From Duganella sp. Root336D2 (GTDB taxonomy: Bacteria; Pseudomonadota; Gammaproteobacteria; Burkholderiales; Burkholderiaceae_D), in assembly GCF_001425005.1 (NCBI RefSeq), contig NZ_LMDB01000033.1, positions 125,238 through 189,237 on the forward strand: a stretch of DNA of 64,000 nt, in the 5' to 3' direction. The notes beneath the pieces are model-generated. The model saw only the letters and a program-made list of their open reading frames with translations, had not been told where the DNA came from and did not search any database. The position numbers were made by a program, and so were the translations under genes. This document shows positions 54,371-63,545 of this stretch, one piece after another (the first letter of the stretch is position 1; every line of letters starts with the position of its first letter).

Positions 54371-55585
54371 ATGTCGTCTGGCAAGATCCTGGTCGCACAA
54401 GGGGGCGGTCCCACCGCCGTGATCAACCAGTCGCTGGTCGGCGTCGTGCTCGAGGCACGGCGCTTCCGCAATGTGACACGCATCTACGGTGCCATGCACG
54501 GCGTGCGCGGCATCGTCAACGAGGACTTCGTCGACCTGACGCAGGAAACCAGCCATAACCTGGAACTGGTGGCCGCCACACCCTCCTCCGCCCTCGGCTC
54601 GACGCGCGACAAGCCGGACCTGAAGTACTGCGAAGAGATCTTCAAGGTGCTGAAGGCGCATGAGATCGAGCACTTCTTCTACATCGGCGGCAACGATTCA
54701 TCGGACACGGTGCGCATCGTGGCCGAACAGGCGCAGGCTGCGGGCTATCCGCTGCGTGCCATCCACATTCCCAAGACCATCGACAACGACCTGGTGGGCA
54801 ACGACCACACACCGGGCTTTCCTTCGGCGGCGCGCTTTGTCGCGCAAGCCTTTGCCGGCGCCAACCTGGATAACGCTTCGCTGCCGGGCGTATACGTGGG
54901 CGTGGTGATGGGACGCCATGCCGGCTTCCTGACTGCCGCATCGGCATTGGGCAAGAAATTCCCGGACGACGGACCGCACCTGATCTACCTGCCGGAACGC
55001 GTGTTTTCGATCGAACAGTTCCTGGCCGATGTGAAGGACACGTACGCGCGCTATGGGCGGTGCGTGGTGGCGGTGTCGGAAGGCATCCACGATGCATCCG
55101 GCGAGCCGATCGCCACCTTGCTGGCGAAGGAAGTGGAACGCGATGCGCACGGCAATGTGCAGCTGTCCGGCACCGGTGCGCTGGCCGACCTGCTGTGTGA
55201 CGAGATCAAGGACAAGCTGGGGATCAAGCGCGTGCGCGGCGATACCTTCGGCTACCTGCAGCGCTCCTTCATCGGCTGCGTGTCGGACGTGGACCAGCGC
55301 GAGGCGCGCGAAGTAGGCGAGAAGGCCGTGCAGTTCGCCATGTGGGGCGAGCGCAATGGCTCGGTGGCGATCAAGCGCACCGGCTTCTATTCGGTCGACT
55401 ATGAGCTGCTGCCGCTGGATGCCGTGGCAGGCAAGACGCGCACCATGGAAGATGAATTCATCGACGAGAAGGGTACCGGCGTGACCGATGCCTTCCGCAT
55501 GTACCTGCGCCCCTTGCTCGGTTCCGGCATGCCGGACGCTTACCGCCTGCGCCCGGCGCCGGTGCCGAAGATCCTCAAGCGCTAG
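54371..55585 (+). CDS. pfp: Pyrophosphate-dependent 6-phosphofructokinase
   Basis: 404 residues, PfkA superfamily. The signature PKTIDNDL has Lys135 where ATP-dependent enzymes have Gly (PGTIDND), the hallmark of PPi use. The second specificity site reads GGNDSSD (106-112), with Asn-Asp in place of the Gly-Asp-Gly or Gly-Asp-Asp forms. GVVMGRHAGF and the C-terminal EDEFID segment are typical of the PPi group. The reversible enzyme would link glycolysis to PPi and complement the glycolytic genes at 8.6-12.5 kb. AAGGAGG lies 8 bp before the ATG. Confidence 0.88.
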   Translation: MSSGKILVAQGGGPTAVINQSLVGVVLEARRFRNVTRIYGAMHGVRGIVNEDFVDLTQETSHNLELVAATPSSALGSTRDKPDLKYCEEIFKVLKAHEIEHFFYIGGNDSSDTVRIVAEQAQAAGYPLRAIHIPKTIDNDLVGNDHTPGFPSAARFVAQAFAGANLDNASLPGVYVGVVMGRHAGFLTAASALGKKFPDDGPHLIYLPERVFSIEQFLADVKDTYARYGRCVVAVSEGIHDASGEPIATLLAKEVERDAHGNVQLSGTGALADLLCDEIKDKLGIKRVRGDTFGYLQRSFIGCVSDVDQREAREVGEKAVQFAMWGERNGSVAIKRTGFYSVDYELLPLDAVAGKTRTMEDEFIDEKGTGVTDAFRMYLRPLLGSGMPDAYRLRPAPVPKILKR

Positions 55586-56475
55586 AACAGCGCCGGCAAT
55601 TCCGCCGCCAGGAAGTCGGACAGGGCGCGCACCTTGGTCTGCAGGTGGCGGTTGCCGGGGTAGACGATGTAGGCGACACGCGGTTGCATCTGCCATGCCG
55701 GCAGCACGCGCTCCAGCGTGCCCTGCGCCAGCATGGGCCGCGCGATGAAGGAGGGCAGCGAGCCGATGCCCTGCCCGGCTGCCAGCATCTGTCCCAGCAT
55801 CAGGCTGTTGTCCAGCCACATACGCACCGGCGGTTCGATTTCAGCCGTGCCGCCCTCCCCTTCCAGCCGCCACAGGCCGGGCGCCTCGGCCAGGCGGAAG
55901 GCCAGCGCGCGATGCGCCAGCAAGTCATGCGGCACCCGCGGTGCGCCGCGCTGGCGCAGGTAAGCCGGCGCGGCGCACAGCCACTGCTCCACCTTGCCGG
56001 CAGCGCGCACCACCAGCGATGAATCGGGCAGCGTGGTGCGTACGCGCAGCGACAGGTCGAAGCCTTCCGCCACGACGTCGAGCAAGCGGTCCGCCATGGT
56101 CAGCTCGACGTCGATCTCGGGGTATTGGTCCATGAAGCGCGTCAGCAGCTGCGGCAGCACCACCAGGCTTAACGACATCGGAGCGTTGATGCGCACGCGC
56201 CCTTTCATTGCAGCCTGCTCACCGCTGGTGCTGCGTTCAAGCTCCTCCAGTTCGTCGAGCAGGCGGCAGCACTCCTGGAAGTAGGCGCGGCCGGTATCGG
56301 TCAGGCTCATGGTGCGCGTAGTGCGCAGCAGCAGTGCCGCGTTCAGGCCCTGCTCCAGCGAGCGCACCTGCTTGCCGATGCCGGCCGGCGACAGGCCCAG
56401 CTCCTCTGCCGCCTTGCTGAAGCTGCCGCGCTCGACTACGCGGCGAAAGGCTTGCATGGCCGCCAGCTTGTCCAT
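55582..56475 (-). CDS. LysR-family transcriptional regulator
   Basis: 297 residues from ATG 56475 (MDKLAAMQAFRRVVERGSFS), the usual LysR start; an extension to 56505 has no support. N-terminal winged HTH (SKAAEELGLSPAGIGKQVRS), then a periplasmic-binding-like effector domain (VRINAPMSLSLVVLPQLL onward). The 3' end overlaps the pfp end by 4 bp (convergent). It is divergent from the cyclase gene, its likely target. Confidence 0.92.
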   Translation of the reverse strand: MDKLAAMQAFRRVVERGSFSKAAEELGLSPAGIGKQVRSLEQGLNAALLLRTTRTMSLTDTGRAYFQECCRLLDELEELERSTSGEQAAMKGRVRINAPMSLSLVVLPQLLTRFMDQYPEIDVELTMADRLLDVVAEGFDLSLRVRTTLPDSSLVVRAAGKVEQWLCAAPAYLRQRGAPRVPHDLLAHRALAFRLAEAPGLWRLEGEGGTAEIEPPVRMWLDNSLMLGQMLAAGQGIGSLPSFIARPMLAQGTLERVLPAWQMQPRVAYIVYPGNRHLQTKVRALSDFLAAELPALF

Positions 56476-56505
56476 TCGATCCCCTGGGTAAAAAGTCTTT
56501 ATCAA

Positions 56506-56517
56506 AATCGCCCGATT
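56506..56517. promoter_or_regulatory. Candidate LysR-type operator dyad
   Basis: AATCG-CC-CGATT, a perfect 5-bp dyad in the 100-bp divergent region between the LysR gene and the cyclase gene, within the AT-rich stretch expected for a T-N11-A LysR box. Inferred from position and symmetry. Confidence 0.4.
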
Positions 56518-56575
56518 ATCTTAGCAGCAGAATCAAATATGCTGGCTTCACTGATTTTCTTACAAAGGAGCCAAG

Positions 56576-57538
56576 ATGAAACTCGCAACTACCCTCGCCG
56601 CCCTGCTGCTGTCCGCCAATGCCATGGCTGCCGAACCGGGCACCAGCCCGTGGGGGCCGCAGGATGAAATCGGCCGCCTGAACCTGGTGACCCAGGCGTC
56701 CAGCGCGGCCATCCTGGCGCGCCTCAGCGGCGGCCGCGCTTATGACCTGTCGGTGGATTATTTCGTCGGCATGCCAAGCTGGCAGGCGGCCGGCGATCCG
56801 CCTTACCTGATGTGGATGACACATACGCCGCATGGCAACGTATTGTCCGACCCGATGGAAACGGGCAAGGCGATGAACCAGCACGTCAGCTACACGGGCA
56901 GCGCGATTTCGATGTATGCGCATATGGGGACCCATATCGATGCGTTGAACCACTTCGGCCTGGACGGCAAGATCTGGAACGGCTTCAAGGCTTCCGAGCA
57001 CCTGGGCGACCGCGGCTGGAAAGTGGCCGGTGCCGAGAAGCTGCCACCGATCGTGGCGCGCGGTGTGCTGATCGACGTGGCCGCGGCCAAGGGCGTCCCT
57101 ATGCTGCCGGATAACTACCGCGTGACCGGCAAGGACCTGGCCGAGGCATTGGCCAAACAGAAGGTGGCGCTGCAGAAGGGCGACGTGGTGCTGATCCGCA
57201 CCGGCCGCATGCAGCAGTTCGAGAAGGCGCAAGCCTTCATGCAGAATCCGCCGGGCATGGGCCTGGATGCGGCACGCTTCCTGGTGGAGCAGAACGGCGC
57301 GATGGTGGTGGGCGCGGACAACCTGAGCTTCGAATCCTTCCCTTCCGAAGCCAAGGACAACTACATTCCGGTCCACACCTACCTGCTGGCCGAACACGGC
57401 GTGCCGATCATGGAACTGGTCAACCTGGAAGAACTGGCGCGCGACAAGGTATACGAATTCGCCTTTATCGGCGCCTCGCTCAAGTTGCGCGGTGCGGATG
57501 CGGCGCCGATGCGGCCGATCGCCCTGCCGCTGCGTTAG
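56576..57538 (+). CDS. Cyclase-family protein (kynurenine-formamidase-like), exported
   Basis: 320 residues. Signal MKLATTLAALLLSANAMAAE. The metal motif HMGTHID (His116, His120, Asp122) matches HxGTHxD of the cyclase/KynB fold, with GADNLSFESFP and HTYLLAEHGVPIMEL later. Homologues are amidohydrolases acting on formamides or isatin. AAGGAG lies 7 bp before the ATG. The export signal argues for a periplasmic substrate rather than tryptophan catabolism. Confidence 0.85.
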   Translation: MKLATTLAALLLSANAMAAEPGTSPWGPQDEIGRLNLVTQASSAAILARLSGGRAYDLSVDYFVGMPSWQAAGDPPYLMWMTHTPHGNVLSDPMETGKAMNQHVSYTGSAISMYAHMGTHIDALNHFGLDGKIWNGFKASEHLGDRGWKVAGAEKLPPIVARGVLIDVAAAKGVPMLPDNYRVTGKDLAEALAKQKVALQKGDVVLIRTGRMQQFEKAQAFMQNPPGMGLDAARFLVEQNGAMVVGADNLSFESFPSEAKDNYIPVHTYLLAEHGVPIMELVNLEELARDKVYEFAFIGASLKLRGADAAPMRPIALPLR

Positions 57539-57541
57539 GCC

Positions 57542-58519
57542 TTAATGTGCGGCGGCTGCCTGCCGCTTCCTGATCTCGGCCTGTGCAGCTTGCAGGGCGT
57601 CGGCGGCGGGCACCGCGATATCGGGCGCGATGCCCACGCCTTCCCAGTTGGTGCGGGTGACCGGGCTGATGCTGGTTTCCTGTGGAATCAGGATGGCGAA
57701 ATTGCGGTCCAGCCAGAACAACTTGGCAGGGCTGGCGCCGCCCTTTGTGGTCTCGCCGATGATGACGGCACGCTTCAGGTTCTTGAGGGCGTAGATGAAA
57801 TCTTCCGCCGCCGAATAAGTACCTTGGCTGGCCAGGATGTAGACCGGTTTGGTGCCGCCGAAGCGCTTGCCTGCGACTTCCTTGCTGGTCCAGTTTTCAA
57901 TGGTCTTGTTGCCTTCGCGCGCGAACAGGTCATTCAGGCGCGCTGGCTTATCGAACAGATAGCTGGCCAGCAGCGGCACCGCATCGCGGGAGCCGCCGCC
58001 ATTGTCGCGCAAGTCGATGATCAGGGCCTCGGTATCAGCCAGGCTGGTCATGGCCTTGGCGACTGCCGGCGCCGATGGCGTGCCCGGTGCAAACGATTTG
58101 GTCTTGAAGTAGCCGACGTTGCCTGGCAGGCGTTCAACGCGTTCGATGCCGTAACCGCTGGCGGCGACCTGCGCGTACATCTGGGCGCGTTCCTGGTCGC
58201 TCAAGGGACGTTCTTCGCGATCCATGCCGGGAAAGCCATCGGCGTCATGCATGATGCCAAGGTGGCGGTTCCGGACCAGCTCCCGCAGGCGCTCGGTCAG
58301 CGCGTCGGCAAACGCTTCTTCCGTCGTGGCCGTGTTGAAGTCTGTCGCTCGCAGTTTTTCGCCAACGCCCTGCAATTGCGCCGGGTAGACATAATGCGCG
58401 TCAAGTTCCTTGACGACTTTGTCAATCAAAGCGGTGCGCTGCTGATGGTTGATGTCTTGCGCCATAGCGGCGGTTGACGCGACAAGCAGGGCCAGGATGG
58501 CGGGACGGATCAGGCGCAT
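57542..58519 (-). CDS. Exported S41-family peptidase
   Basis: 325 residues, signal ending AAMAQ. N-terminal helical region (LIDKVVKELDAHYVYPAQLQ) typical of the IRBP-like S41 branch. Core: ALIIDLRDNGGGSRD, SQGTYSAAED with Ser236 as nucleophile, and GETTKGGASPAKLFW with the catalytic Lys region. No PDZ domain. Convergent with the cyclase gene, 3 bp apart. Confidence 0.88.
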   Translation of the reverse strand: MRLIRPAILALLVASTAAMAQDINHQQRTALIDKVVKELDAHYVYPAQLQGVGEKLRATDFNTATTEEAFADALTERLRELVRNRHLGIMHDADGFPGMDREERPLSDQERAQMYAQVAASGYGIERVERLPGNVGYFKTKSFAPGTPSAPAVAKAMTSLADTEALIIDLRDNGGGSRDAVPLLASYLFDKPARLNDLFAREGNKTIENWTSKEVAGKRFGGTKPVYILASQGTYSAAEDFIYALKNLKRAVIIGETTKGGASPAKLFWLDRNFAILIPQETSISPVTRTNWEGVGIAPDIAVPAADALQAAQAEIRKRQAAAAH

Positions 58520-58578
58520 GAGGTCTCCTCGATTTTGGAGAGTCTATTCTCGTGCCGCATTATCGTTTTGGCAAGCGC

Positions 58579-59301
58579 CTAAGGCCCTTGATGAACATCG
58601 CGGTAGGCCAGCATGTCCACCAGCTTTTCCTCCTTGGCAGGATCGAAGCCGCAACTGGCTTCAAACTTCTCCGGGTTTTCGTAGGTCCCGAACAGCATGT
58701 CCCACCACACGATGTCGCCGTAGTTGTTCTTGTGGCGGCCGTACTGGTGGTGGATGCGGTGCATCTCGGGGCGCTGGAAGAACCAGCCGATCCAGCGCGG
58801 CGTGGTGACGCTGGTGTGGTAGAAGAATTCTCCGAGCGCGGTGCACAGGGTGTAGGCCGCACCCGCCTCCGGCGACAGGCCGAGGAAGGCATATACCAGC
58901 AGGCTGCCGATGATCGAGTTGACGACCATTTCGCCGGGGTGCTTGTAGAAGGAGGTGATGACTTCGATGCGCTGCGGGCTATGGTGGATCTGGTGGAACA
59001 GGCGCCACAGCAGGTCCGATTCATGGCGTACGCGATGCCACCAATAGAAGACGAAGGTGGCGATGAAGTAGGCCAGCAGGCCTCCAGTCACGGGACCGAC
59101 GTGATCGGAGAGGTGCAGCAGCGAGGCTTGCGAGGTCCAGCGTTCCCACGTTACGCCGGCCAGCAGGACCACGCCAAGCTGCACGGCATTGATCGCCAGC
59201 ACGCGCAGCGGCCAGGTGCGGACGTGGGGCAGCTTCCATCCGGGCCGCAGGCGCTCCAGTACAAAGCAGGCGGCGAATACGATGAAGATGGTGGTGAGCA
59301 T
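58579..59301 (-). CDS. Fatty-acid hydroxylase/sterol-desaturase family membrane protein
   Basis: 240 residues from ATG 59301 (MLTTIFIVFAACFVLERL); the longer frame to 59400 lacks features. The di-iron histidine clusters are present: WHRVRH, HQIHHSP and HRIHHQY, interleaved with about four membrane segments. Family enzymes hydroxylate or desaturate lipids using O2 at the inner membrane. Substrate unknown. Confidence 0.88.
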   Translation of the reverse strand: MLTTIFIVFAACFVLERLRPGWKLPHVRTWPLRVLAINAVQLGVVLLAGVTWERWTSQASLLHLSDHVGPVTGGLLAYFIATFVFYWWHRVRHESDLLWRLFHQIHHSPQRIEVITSFYKHPGEMVVNSIIGSLLVYAFLGLSPEAGAAYTLCTALGEFFYHTSVTTPRWIGWFFQRPEMHRIHHQYGRHKNNYGDIVWWDMLFGTYENPEKFEASCGFDPAKEEKLVDMLAYRDVHQGP

Positions 59302-59462
59302 GGCGTGTCCTTTCGTTCGGCAAGGACGAATGATCGCGCCGGGGCCGGGTCCGGGCCTAAGAAAATCCTTTTTGGTATCGGAATTAGATACGCACGGCAT
59401 ATAGGGCGGGTTCTCGCCTGTTGGCCGCCTAGCATGGTGGCTCTTTCACACAGGAGACAACC

Positions 59463-60038
59463 ATGAAGAAACTGATTGGGGCGCTGACCCTGGCGGCAAG
59501 CAGCGCGGCGGGAGCTGCGGGCGGAGCGCCATCAGCGGCCGACCTTGAGCGCGCGCGGCACGGCTTCGACTTCCTGCACGGCGACTGGACGGTGCAGAAC
59601 CGGCGCCAATCCGATTATGCCAATCCGGACAGCCCATGGGAGAACTTCAGCGCCAGCAACCTGGTGCACGCGCTGCCGGCCGGCATCGGCAACTATGACG
59701 AATACCGGCCGCTCGGCAACTGGCGTCCCGGCTTCGTGGCGATGACGCTGCGCGTGTTCGATCCCGCCACCGGGCGCTGGAGCATCTACTGGCTGACCAA
59801 CCGCGACGGCGGACTCGATCCCGCCACGGGCACTTTGCTGCCGCCCGTGGTGGGCCGTTTCGATGCCGACGGCGTGGGCCGCTTTGAAGGCGAGGAAGTC
59901 TACAAAGGCCGCACCGCCCGCGTGCGTTTTACCTGGACCCGCAGCAGCGAGCGCCAGGCACGCTGGGAGCAAGCCTATTCCTGGGACGATGGCACCAGCT
60001 GGCAGACCAACTGGATCATGGATTTCACGCGGAAATAG
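59463..60038 (+). CDS. Secreted DUF1579-like protein of unknown function
   Basis: 191 residues, signal MKKLIGALTLAASSAAGAA. HGFDFLHGDWTVQNRRQ, RVFDPATGRWSIYWLTNRDG and TWQTNW-like TSWQTNWIMDF form a calycin-like beta structure as in DUF1579 and related lipocalin-like proteins. CAGGAGAC before the ATG is a good ribosome site. Role unknown. Confidence 0.7.
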   Translation: MKKLIGALTLAASSAAGAAGGAPSAADLERARHGFDFLHGDWTVQNRRQSDYANPDSPWENFSASNLVHALPAGIGNYDEYRPLGNWRPGFVAMTLRVFDPATGRWSIYWLTNRDGGLDPATGTLLPPVVGRFDADGVGRFEGEEVYKGRTARVRFTWTRSSERQARWEQAYSWDDGTSWQTNWIMDFTRK

Positions 60039-60076
60039 TCCACCATGGGGTCAGGAACGAAAGTGGACAAAAAAAA

Positions 60077-60098
60077 CGGAGCCTGGCGAGGCTCCGTT
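60077..60098 (-). terminator. Rho-independent terminator of purM
   Basis: Stem ACGGAGCCT/AGGCTCCGT around CGCC on the minus strand, directly followed by a run of eight T. About 35 bp beyond the purM stop. Confidence 0.9.
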
Positions 60099-60111
60099 CA
60101 TGGACTTGGAA

Positions 60112-60132
60112 AATGGGGTACGTCCCCATTTT
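60112..60132. repeat. Short palindrome AAATGGGG/CCCCATTT next to purM stop
   Basis: 8-bp perfect arms around TACGT, one base from the purM stop codon, followed by TTTTT on the plus strand. It resembles short dispersed GGGGTACGTCCCC palindromes; it may add to termination for the plus-strand gene at 59463. Confidence 0.6.
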
Positions 60133-60133
60133 T

Positions 60134-61177
60134 TTAGACGACGATGGTCTGGTGTTCGCCTTCCGCGCGGGCGCGGATCTTGCCGATGCGGGACACGGTT
60201 TCGCCGGCTGCGGTCAGCTGGGCGACTGCTGCGTCGGCGTTTTCAGCGGACACGATCACGGTCATGCCGATGCCGCAGTTGAACACGCGGTGCATTTCCG
60301 CGTCGGCGACGCCGCCGTGCTGCTGCAGCCACTTGAACAGCGGTGGCATGGTCCAGGAGGAGCCATCCAGTTCCGCGGTCAGGTTGTCCGCCAGCACGCG
60401 CGGGATGTTTTCCACCAGGCCGCCACCGGTGATGTGCACCAGGCCTTTGACTTCCATCGATTCCATCAGCGCCAGCAGCGGCTTGACGTAGATGCGGGTT
60501 GGTTCCATCAGCACGTCGGCCAGCTTGCGGCCGTGGAAGTCGGCTTCCAGGTCCGGCTTGGCCACTTCAATGATCTTGCGCACCAGGGAATAACCGTTGG
60601 AGTGGGCGCCGGAGGAGGCCAGGCCCAGCACCACGTCGCCCGGCTTGATCTTGGAACCGTCGATCAGCTTGGATTTTTCAACCGCGCCGACTGCGAAACC
60701 GGCCAGGTCGTACTCGCCGTCCGGGTACATGGATGGCATTTCAGCGGTTTCGCCGCCGATCAGTGCGCAGCCGGAGTATTCGCAACCCTTGGCGATGCCC
60801 TTGATCACGTCGGTCGCGGTCGCCACGTTCAGCTTGCCGCAGGCGAAGTAGTCGAGGAAGAACAGCGGCTCGGCGCCCTGCACCAGGATGTCGTTCACGC
60901 TCATGGCCACCAGGTCGATGCCCACGGTGTCGTGGCGGTTCAGCTCGAACGCCAGTTTGAGCTTGGTGCCGACGCCGTCGGTACCGGAAACCAGCACCGG
61001 CTCCTTGTATTTCTTGCTGATCTCGAACAGCGCGCCGAAGCCGCCGATGCCGCCCATCACGCCTTCGCGCATGGTGCGCTTGGCGAATGGCTTGATCGCT
61101 TCAACTAGGGCGTCGCCGGCGTCAATATCGACACCTGCGTCACGGTAGGACAGGGAAACATTCGAAGGTTGGCTCAT
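60134..61177 (-). CDS. purM: Phosphoribosylformylglycinamidine cyclo-ligase PurM
   Basis: 347 residues from ATG 61177 ([20 protein letters not shown]). ATP-dependent ring closure of FGAM to [67 protein letters not shown] and [14 protein letters not shown] are diagnostic. Makes AIR, the substrate of PurK encoded at 5.9 kb. Confidence 0.97.
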   Translation of the reverse strand: MSQPSNVSLSYRDAGVDIDAGDALVEAIKPFAKRTMREGVMGGIGGFGALFEISKKYKEPVLVSGTDGVGTKLKLAFELNRHDTVGIDLVAMSVNDILVQGAEPLFFLDYFACGKLNVATATDVIKGIAKGCEYSGCALIGGETAEMPSMYPDGEYDLAGFAVGAVEKSKLIDGSKIKPGDVVLGLASSGAHSNGYSLVRKIIEVAKPDLEADFHGRKLADVLMEPTRIYVKPLLALMESMEVKGLVHITGGGLVENIPRVLADNLTAELDGSSWTMPPLFKWLQQHGGVADAEMHRVFNCGIGMTVIVSAENADAAVAQLTAAGETVSRIGKIRARAEGEHQTIVV

Positions 61178-61272
61178 GGTGTTGTCGCAACTGAGGCGGA
61201 AGAATGGAAAAGCGGTGGCCGAATACGGCAAGTCCGCTATTTTAGCATTTTTACCCCCCGAACCTTCGATTT

Positions 61273-62289
61273 TCAGCCCCCGGAGCGGCAAACTTCCCCA
61301 AACCTGGAGCGGGCACCGAGCTTCAGCAGGCGAGCGGCCAGTTCTTCATTCTTCTTTTCCAGCGCCACGTCGTAGGGCGTCAGGCACTCGTTGTCAGGGT
61401 TGGCTTTGCCATTCGGGTCGGCGCCCTGTTCGATGGCGAAGCTGACGCGCGTCGTGACCGCGGAAACGCATTTCTGCCATTCCGCGTCGAAGCGGTCGGA
61501 TGGCACCAGGTTGCGCGTCATGTCCTTGTCGCATTCGCTGACCAGGCGTACCAGCATGCTGCGCTTGCCCCAGGTGCTGCCGTTTGGATCGGCGCCAAGG
61601 GCGACCAGGCGCCTGGCGGCGTCGAACTGGTCCTTGCGGATGAAGCGGTTGAGCAGGGCCGAGTAGGTCGTCGACTGCACGTTCGGGTTGGCGCCGGCCT
61701 GGATCAGCAGCGCAAGGAATTCGTTGTCGGTCTCACAATGGTCGCAAGTGGACAGGTTGATGCCCCTGGCGCTGGCGCCGCGCTCGACCAGCAGGTGGGC
61801 CAGCGCCAGGCGGCGCGGCCAGCTTTCCTGCGGGGCATTGCGGGCGAAATAGGCCTGGTTCACGGTTTCCTGCAGCAGTACGGTGCCCAGCTCGCCGGCG
61901 ATGTCGGACTTGTCGACCAGGTATTCAAGGACGGCGAAACGCTTGGCGTCCTTGGCCGGATCGGGCTTGGTCAGGTAGGTGTTGACCGCCACGCCCAGCA
62001 TGTTTTCCGGGGCGAAGCTGGGATCCTTCCTGGGATCGAAGCGCTTGATGCGGGCCAGGTCGCCCTCATCCGTCGCGTCGACGACCTTGCTGGATGGCTT
62101 CTTGAAGTTCACCGCTTCGGCGACGCTGGCTGCGGCGTCGGCCACGCTGGCTGCGGCGGCAAGGGGCATGCACAGCAGGCGGTTGAAGCCTTCGCATTTT
62201 TCACCATCGTCCGCTGCCATGGCAGGGGTATGCGCGGCAAAGGCCAGGGACAGGGCCGCCAGGGCGGCTTGGGTACGGACAGACAGCAT
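61273..62289 (-). CDS. Secreted ankyrin-repeat-like protein
   Basis: 338 residues, signal ending PAMAA. Ankyrin-type units are seen as [58 protein letters not shown] and the final [20 protein letters not shown]. Several Cys residues ([17 protein letters not shown]) suggest disulfides in the periplasm. A binding function is likely; partner unknown. Confidence 0.82.
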   Translation of the reverse strand: MLSVRTQAALAALSLAFAAHTPAMAADDGEKCEGFNRLLCMPLAAAASVADAAASVAEAVNFKKPSSKVVDATDEGDLARIKRFDPRKDPSFAPENMLGVAVNTYLTKPDPAKDAKRFAVLEYLVDKSDIAGELGTVLLQETVNQAYFARNAPQESWPRRLALAHLLVERGASARGINLSTCDHCETDNEFLALLIQAGANPNVQSTTYSALLNRFIRKDQFDAARRLVALGADPNGSTWGKRSMLVRLVSECDKDMTRNLVPSDRFDAEWQKCVSAVTTRVSFAIEQGADPNGKANPDNECLTPYDVALEKKNEELAARLLKLGARSRFGEVCRSGG

Positions 62290-62408
62290 GACATCAGATC
62301 GGAGTTGACTTATAGAAATATTAAACTACTGATAGGCTTGGCGCATGGTGTTTTTAACAGCCGAGGCGTTAGAATAGCCCTTCCTTCGTCCCTACCACGC
62401 CCCAGAAG

Positions 62409-63494
62409 ATGCCCCTTCCCCTCTCGGCAGAACAAAAACAAACGCTATTCTGGGTGTCTGTCTGGGCCGCCTTCTTTTTCCTCCTGTGGATCCTGGGTCC
62501 GGTGCTGACGCCCTTCCTGGCGGCTGCCATTTTCGCTTATGCGCTGAATCCCGCTGTCGACAAGCTGTGCCGCCTGCGCATGTTCCGGCGCTGGAAAATG
62601 CCGCGTGCGCTGGCCGTATCCGTCGTTATCACCCTGTTTGGCGCCGCCGTGCTGGCGCTGCTGCTGATTGTGGTGCCGGTGCTGCAAAAGGAGATCCCGC
62701 TGCTGCAGGCGGCGATTCCCGCATCGCTGGCCAAGCTGAATGACACGCTGGGCCCGCGCCTGCAGCAGCTGGGCGTGGAGTTCACCCTCGATGGCGCCAG
62801 TATCAAGGCCCTGGTGGCGGAAAAGATGGCCGAAAGCGGCAACCAGATCTGGACTGCGGTACTGAATTCCGCGCGCACCGGCGGCAGCGCCGTGCTGGGC
62901 TGGCTGGCGACGCTGGTGCTGATCCCGGTCGTGCTGTTCTACCTGTTGCTGGACTGGCACCAACTGCTGGCCCGCATCGCCGCTGCCGTGCCGCGCCGCT
63001 ATATCGGCGCCACCATGGACATGGCGCGCGAGTCGGATGTCCTGCTGGCCCAGTACCTGCGCGGCCAGTTGATGGTGATGCTGGTGTTGTCGGTTTATTA
63101 CTCCACGGCCCTGGCGGTGGCCGGTTTCGACGTCGCGCTGCCGGTCGGCATCCTGTCGGGCGTGCTGGTATTCATTCCCTATCTCGGCTTTGGTCTGGGC
63201 CTGCTGCTGGCGCTGATGGCGGCGGTGCTGCAATTTACCGACTGGAGCGGGCTGGTGGCCGTGGCCATCATCTATGGCCTGGGCCAGGTGATCGAGGGTT
63301 TCATCCTGACGCCGCGCCTGGTAGGCGAGCGTATCGGCCTCGATCCGCTGGCTGTGATTTTTGCCCTGTTGGCCTTCGGCCAGCTGTTCGGATTCGTCGG
63401 CGTATTGCTCGCTTTACCGGCTTCCGCCCTCTTAATGGTCGGTTTTAGGCACCTGCGCCGCCACTACATGCGCAGCAGCTTTTATAATGCGTAG
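62409..63494 (+). CDS. AI-2E-family permease (YdiK/PerM-like)
   Basis: 361 residues with about eight membrane helices, beginning TLFWVSVWAAFFFLLWILGP. Family features: ALNPAVDKLCRL, LVPVLQKEIPLL-like LIVVPVLQKEIPLLQAA, a central amphipathic region (about 100-150), then FIPYLGFGLGLLLALMAAVL and LTPRLVGERIGLDP. Transport substrate in this clade is unproven (AI-2 export or Na+/H+ antiport in relatives). Followed by hda, a common arrangement. Confidence 0.88.
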   Translation: MPLPLSAEQKQTLFWVSVWAAFFFLLWILGPVLTPFLAAAIFAYALNPAVDKLCRLRMFRRWKMPRALAVSVVITLFGAAVLALLLIVVPVLQKEIPLLQAAIPASLAKLNDTLGPRLQQLGVEFTLDGASIKALVAEKMAESGNQIWTAVLNSARTGGSAVLGWLATLVLIPVVLFYLLLDWHQLLARIAAAVPRRYIGATMDMARESDVLLAQYLRGQLMVMLVLSVYYSTALAVAGFDVALPVGILSGVLVFIPYLGFGLGLLLALMAAVLQFTDWSGLVAVAIIYGLGQVIEGFILTPRLVGERIGLDPLAVIFALLAFGQLFGFVGVLLALPASALLMVGFRHLRRHYMRSSFYNA

Positions 63495-63545
63495 TGTGAA
63501 GATCGATTACGTTAGCAAAAAATCCACGATGCCGGGACAAGTCCA

